64,000 nucleotides of DNA from an uncultured Ferrimonas sp. GTDB taxonomy: Bacteria > Pseudomonadota > Gammaproteobacteria > Enterobacterales > Shewanellaceae. Below the pieces are notes generated by a model. The model saw nothing but the letters and a program-made list of their open reading frames with translations. It was not told the DNA's origin and ran no database searches. Location: NCBI RefSeq assembly GCF_947489035.1, contig NZ_CANLCI010000002.1, positions 214,660 to 278,659 on the forward strand. Reading direction: 5' to 3'. A program made the translations under genes and the position numbers. How positions within the stretch are numbered: the stretch's first letter is position 1; the number at the start of each line of letters is the position of its first letter. Of the stretch, positions 63,611-64,000 are shown one piece after another.

Positions 63611-63733
63611 TAAATTTCATCATTGTGCGTTCGGTTTTTCACCATCAGATCGACGTGACAGTGCGTTTTTTGTCAGACTTGTCTAAATTCCCAACGAACA
63701 AATCAACTTCGTGTTTTTTTACTGGGAAAGCGG

Positions 63734-63762
63734 TTGACGCTCCAAGGGCAACTCAGCATAAT
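63734..63762 (+). promoter_or_regulatory. Strong tRNA operon promoter
   Basis: TTGACG (63734-63739), 17 bp and CATAAT (63757-63762) are near-consensus sigma-70 elements. The stretch behind them, ACGCCGCG, is a GC-rich discriminator typical of stable RNA promoters under stringent control. Transcription would start near 63770, 20 bp before the tRNA-Met gene. Confidence 0.82.
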
Positions 63763-63790
63763 ACGCCGCGTTCCCAACGAGGAAGTACAT

Positions 63791-63867
63791 GGCTATGTAG
63801 CTCAGCTGGTTAGAGCACGGCACTCATAATGCCGGGGTCGCAGGTTCAAGTCCCGCTATAGCCACCA
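63791..63867 (+). tRNA. Elongator tRNA-Met (anticodon CAT)
   Basis: 77 nt with encoded CCA. The acceptor stem GGCTATG/TATAGCC is complete (one G-T pair), the anticodon loop CTCATAA carries CAT, and the D arm reads AGCTCAGCTGGTTAGAGC. It is very close to the E. coli elongator tRNA-Met, not the initiator and not the Ile2 form. Confidence 0.95.
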
Positions 63868-63926
63868 TCCTCTCGTTGAGTACAATCCTTCGCTACCGAA
63901 GGAACCCTGATACGTTGTATCACTGT

Positions 63927-64000
63927 TGGGCTATCGCCAAGCGGTAAGGCAGCGGGTTTTGATCCCGCCATTCTCAGGTTCGAATCCTGATAGCCCAGCC
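63927..64000 (+). tRNA. tRNA-Gln (anticodon TTG), last base beyond the window
   Basis: 74 of 75 nt are present; only the final A of CCA is cut off. The sequence equals the copy at 54489 except for TTCGAAT in the T loop. The gap to tRNA-Met is 59 bp, so both are probably in one transcript that continues beyond the window. Confidence 0.97.

Noticed and set aside
63791..63867. tRNA-Ile2 with a CAT anticodon
   Set aside because: The acceptor and D arms match elongator tRNA-Met, so Met is the better call.

Overview
The window reads as chromosomal DNA of a gammaproteobacterium of the Alteromonadales type, most like Ferrimonas or a GC-rich relative of Shewanella. The grounds are family content and gene order (hemA/prfA/prmC/sirB2/kdsA, lolB/ispE/tRNA-Gln/prs, rplY/pth/ychF, gcvA/DUF423/rlmM, an NAD-type isocitrate dehydrogenase of 335 residues, large PstC and PstA permeases) and the high GC content. 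The genus is an inference. Coding density is high. No phage, CRISPR array, complete insertion sequence or secretion cluster is visible.

Region 1 (1-13.7 kb) is a phosphate super-locus. On the minus strand lie pstC-pstA-pstB-phoU (phoU cut by the window edge), phoB-phoR-pstS and a general porin; on the plus strand lies ppk-ppx. Three minus-strand promoters (pstC, phoB, porin) share one geometry: an 18-bp Pho box of two 7-mers spaced by 4 bp, then exactly 10 bp, then a -10 hexamer. A fourth array of three 11-bp Pho units precedes ppk and moves its start to GTG 5418. PhoB therefore probably drives phosphate uptake, sensing, an outer-membrane pore and the polyphosphate cycle together. PstC carries a propeller-like insertion and PstA a Gln-rich coiled-coil insertion, both predicted periplasmic.

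Region 2 (13.8-25 kb) holds rdgC, an M61 peptidase, a TPR protein with a decayed GGDEF-like tail, and a tightly packed run of an active-type diguanylate cyclase, ppnN, xni, an SDR and a DUF4937 protein, followed by a metallo-beta-lactamase-fold hydrolase. Next comes a 602-bp non-coding segment (24966-25567) with imperfect 23-bp terminal inverted repeats and a perfect 9-bp flanking duplication. It is a MITE-like mobile element sitting in the U-tract of the sstT terminator.

Region 3 (25.6-46.9 kb) is mostly independent housekeeping and accessory genes: sstT, two DUF3192 paralogues, an S9 peptidase, icd, two tandem GGDEF-EAL sensor paralogues, a DMT exporter overlapping a DUF924 gene tail to tail, a DUF4124 protein, a rlmM/DUF423/hydrolase/gcvA cluster, a sterol-desaturase-like/SRPBCC pair, an AraC regulator with a membrane methyltransferase, and one membrane-anchored protein that I do not recognise.

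Region 4 (47-64 kb) is core: hemA-prfA-prmC-sirB2-(DUF819)-kdsA, lolB-ispE-tRNA-Gln-prs, two tandem 5'-nucleotidase lipoproteins (the first with a perfect CRP half-site palindrome upstream), rplY-pth-ychF, a DUF945 protein, and the start of a tRNA operon (Met, Gln) behind a strong promoter with a GC-rich discriminator.
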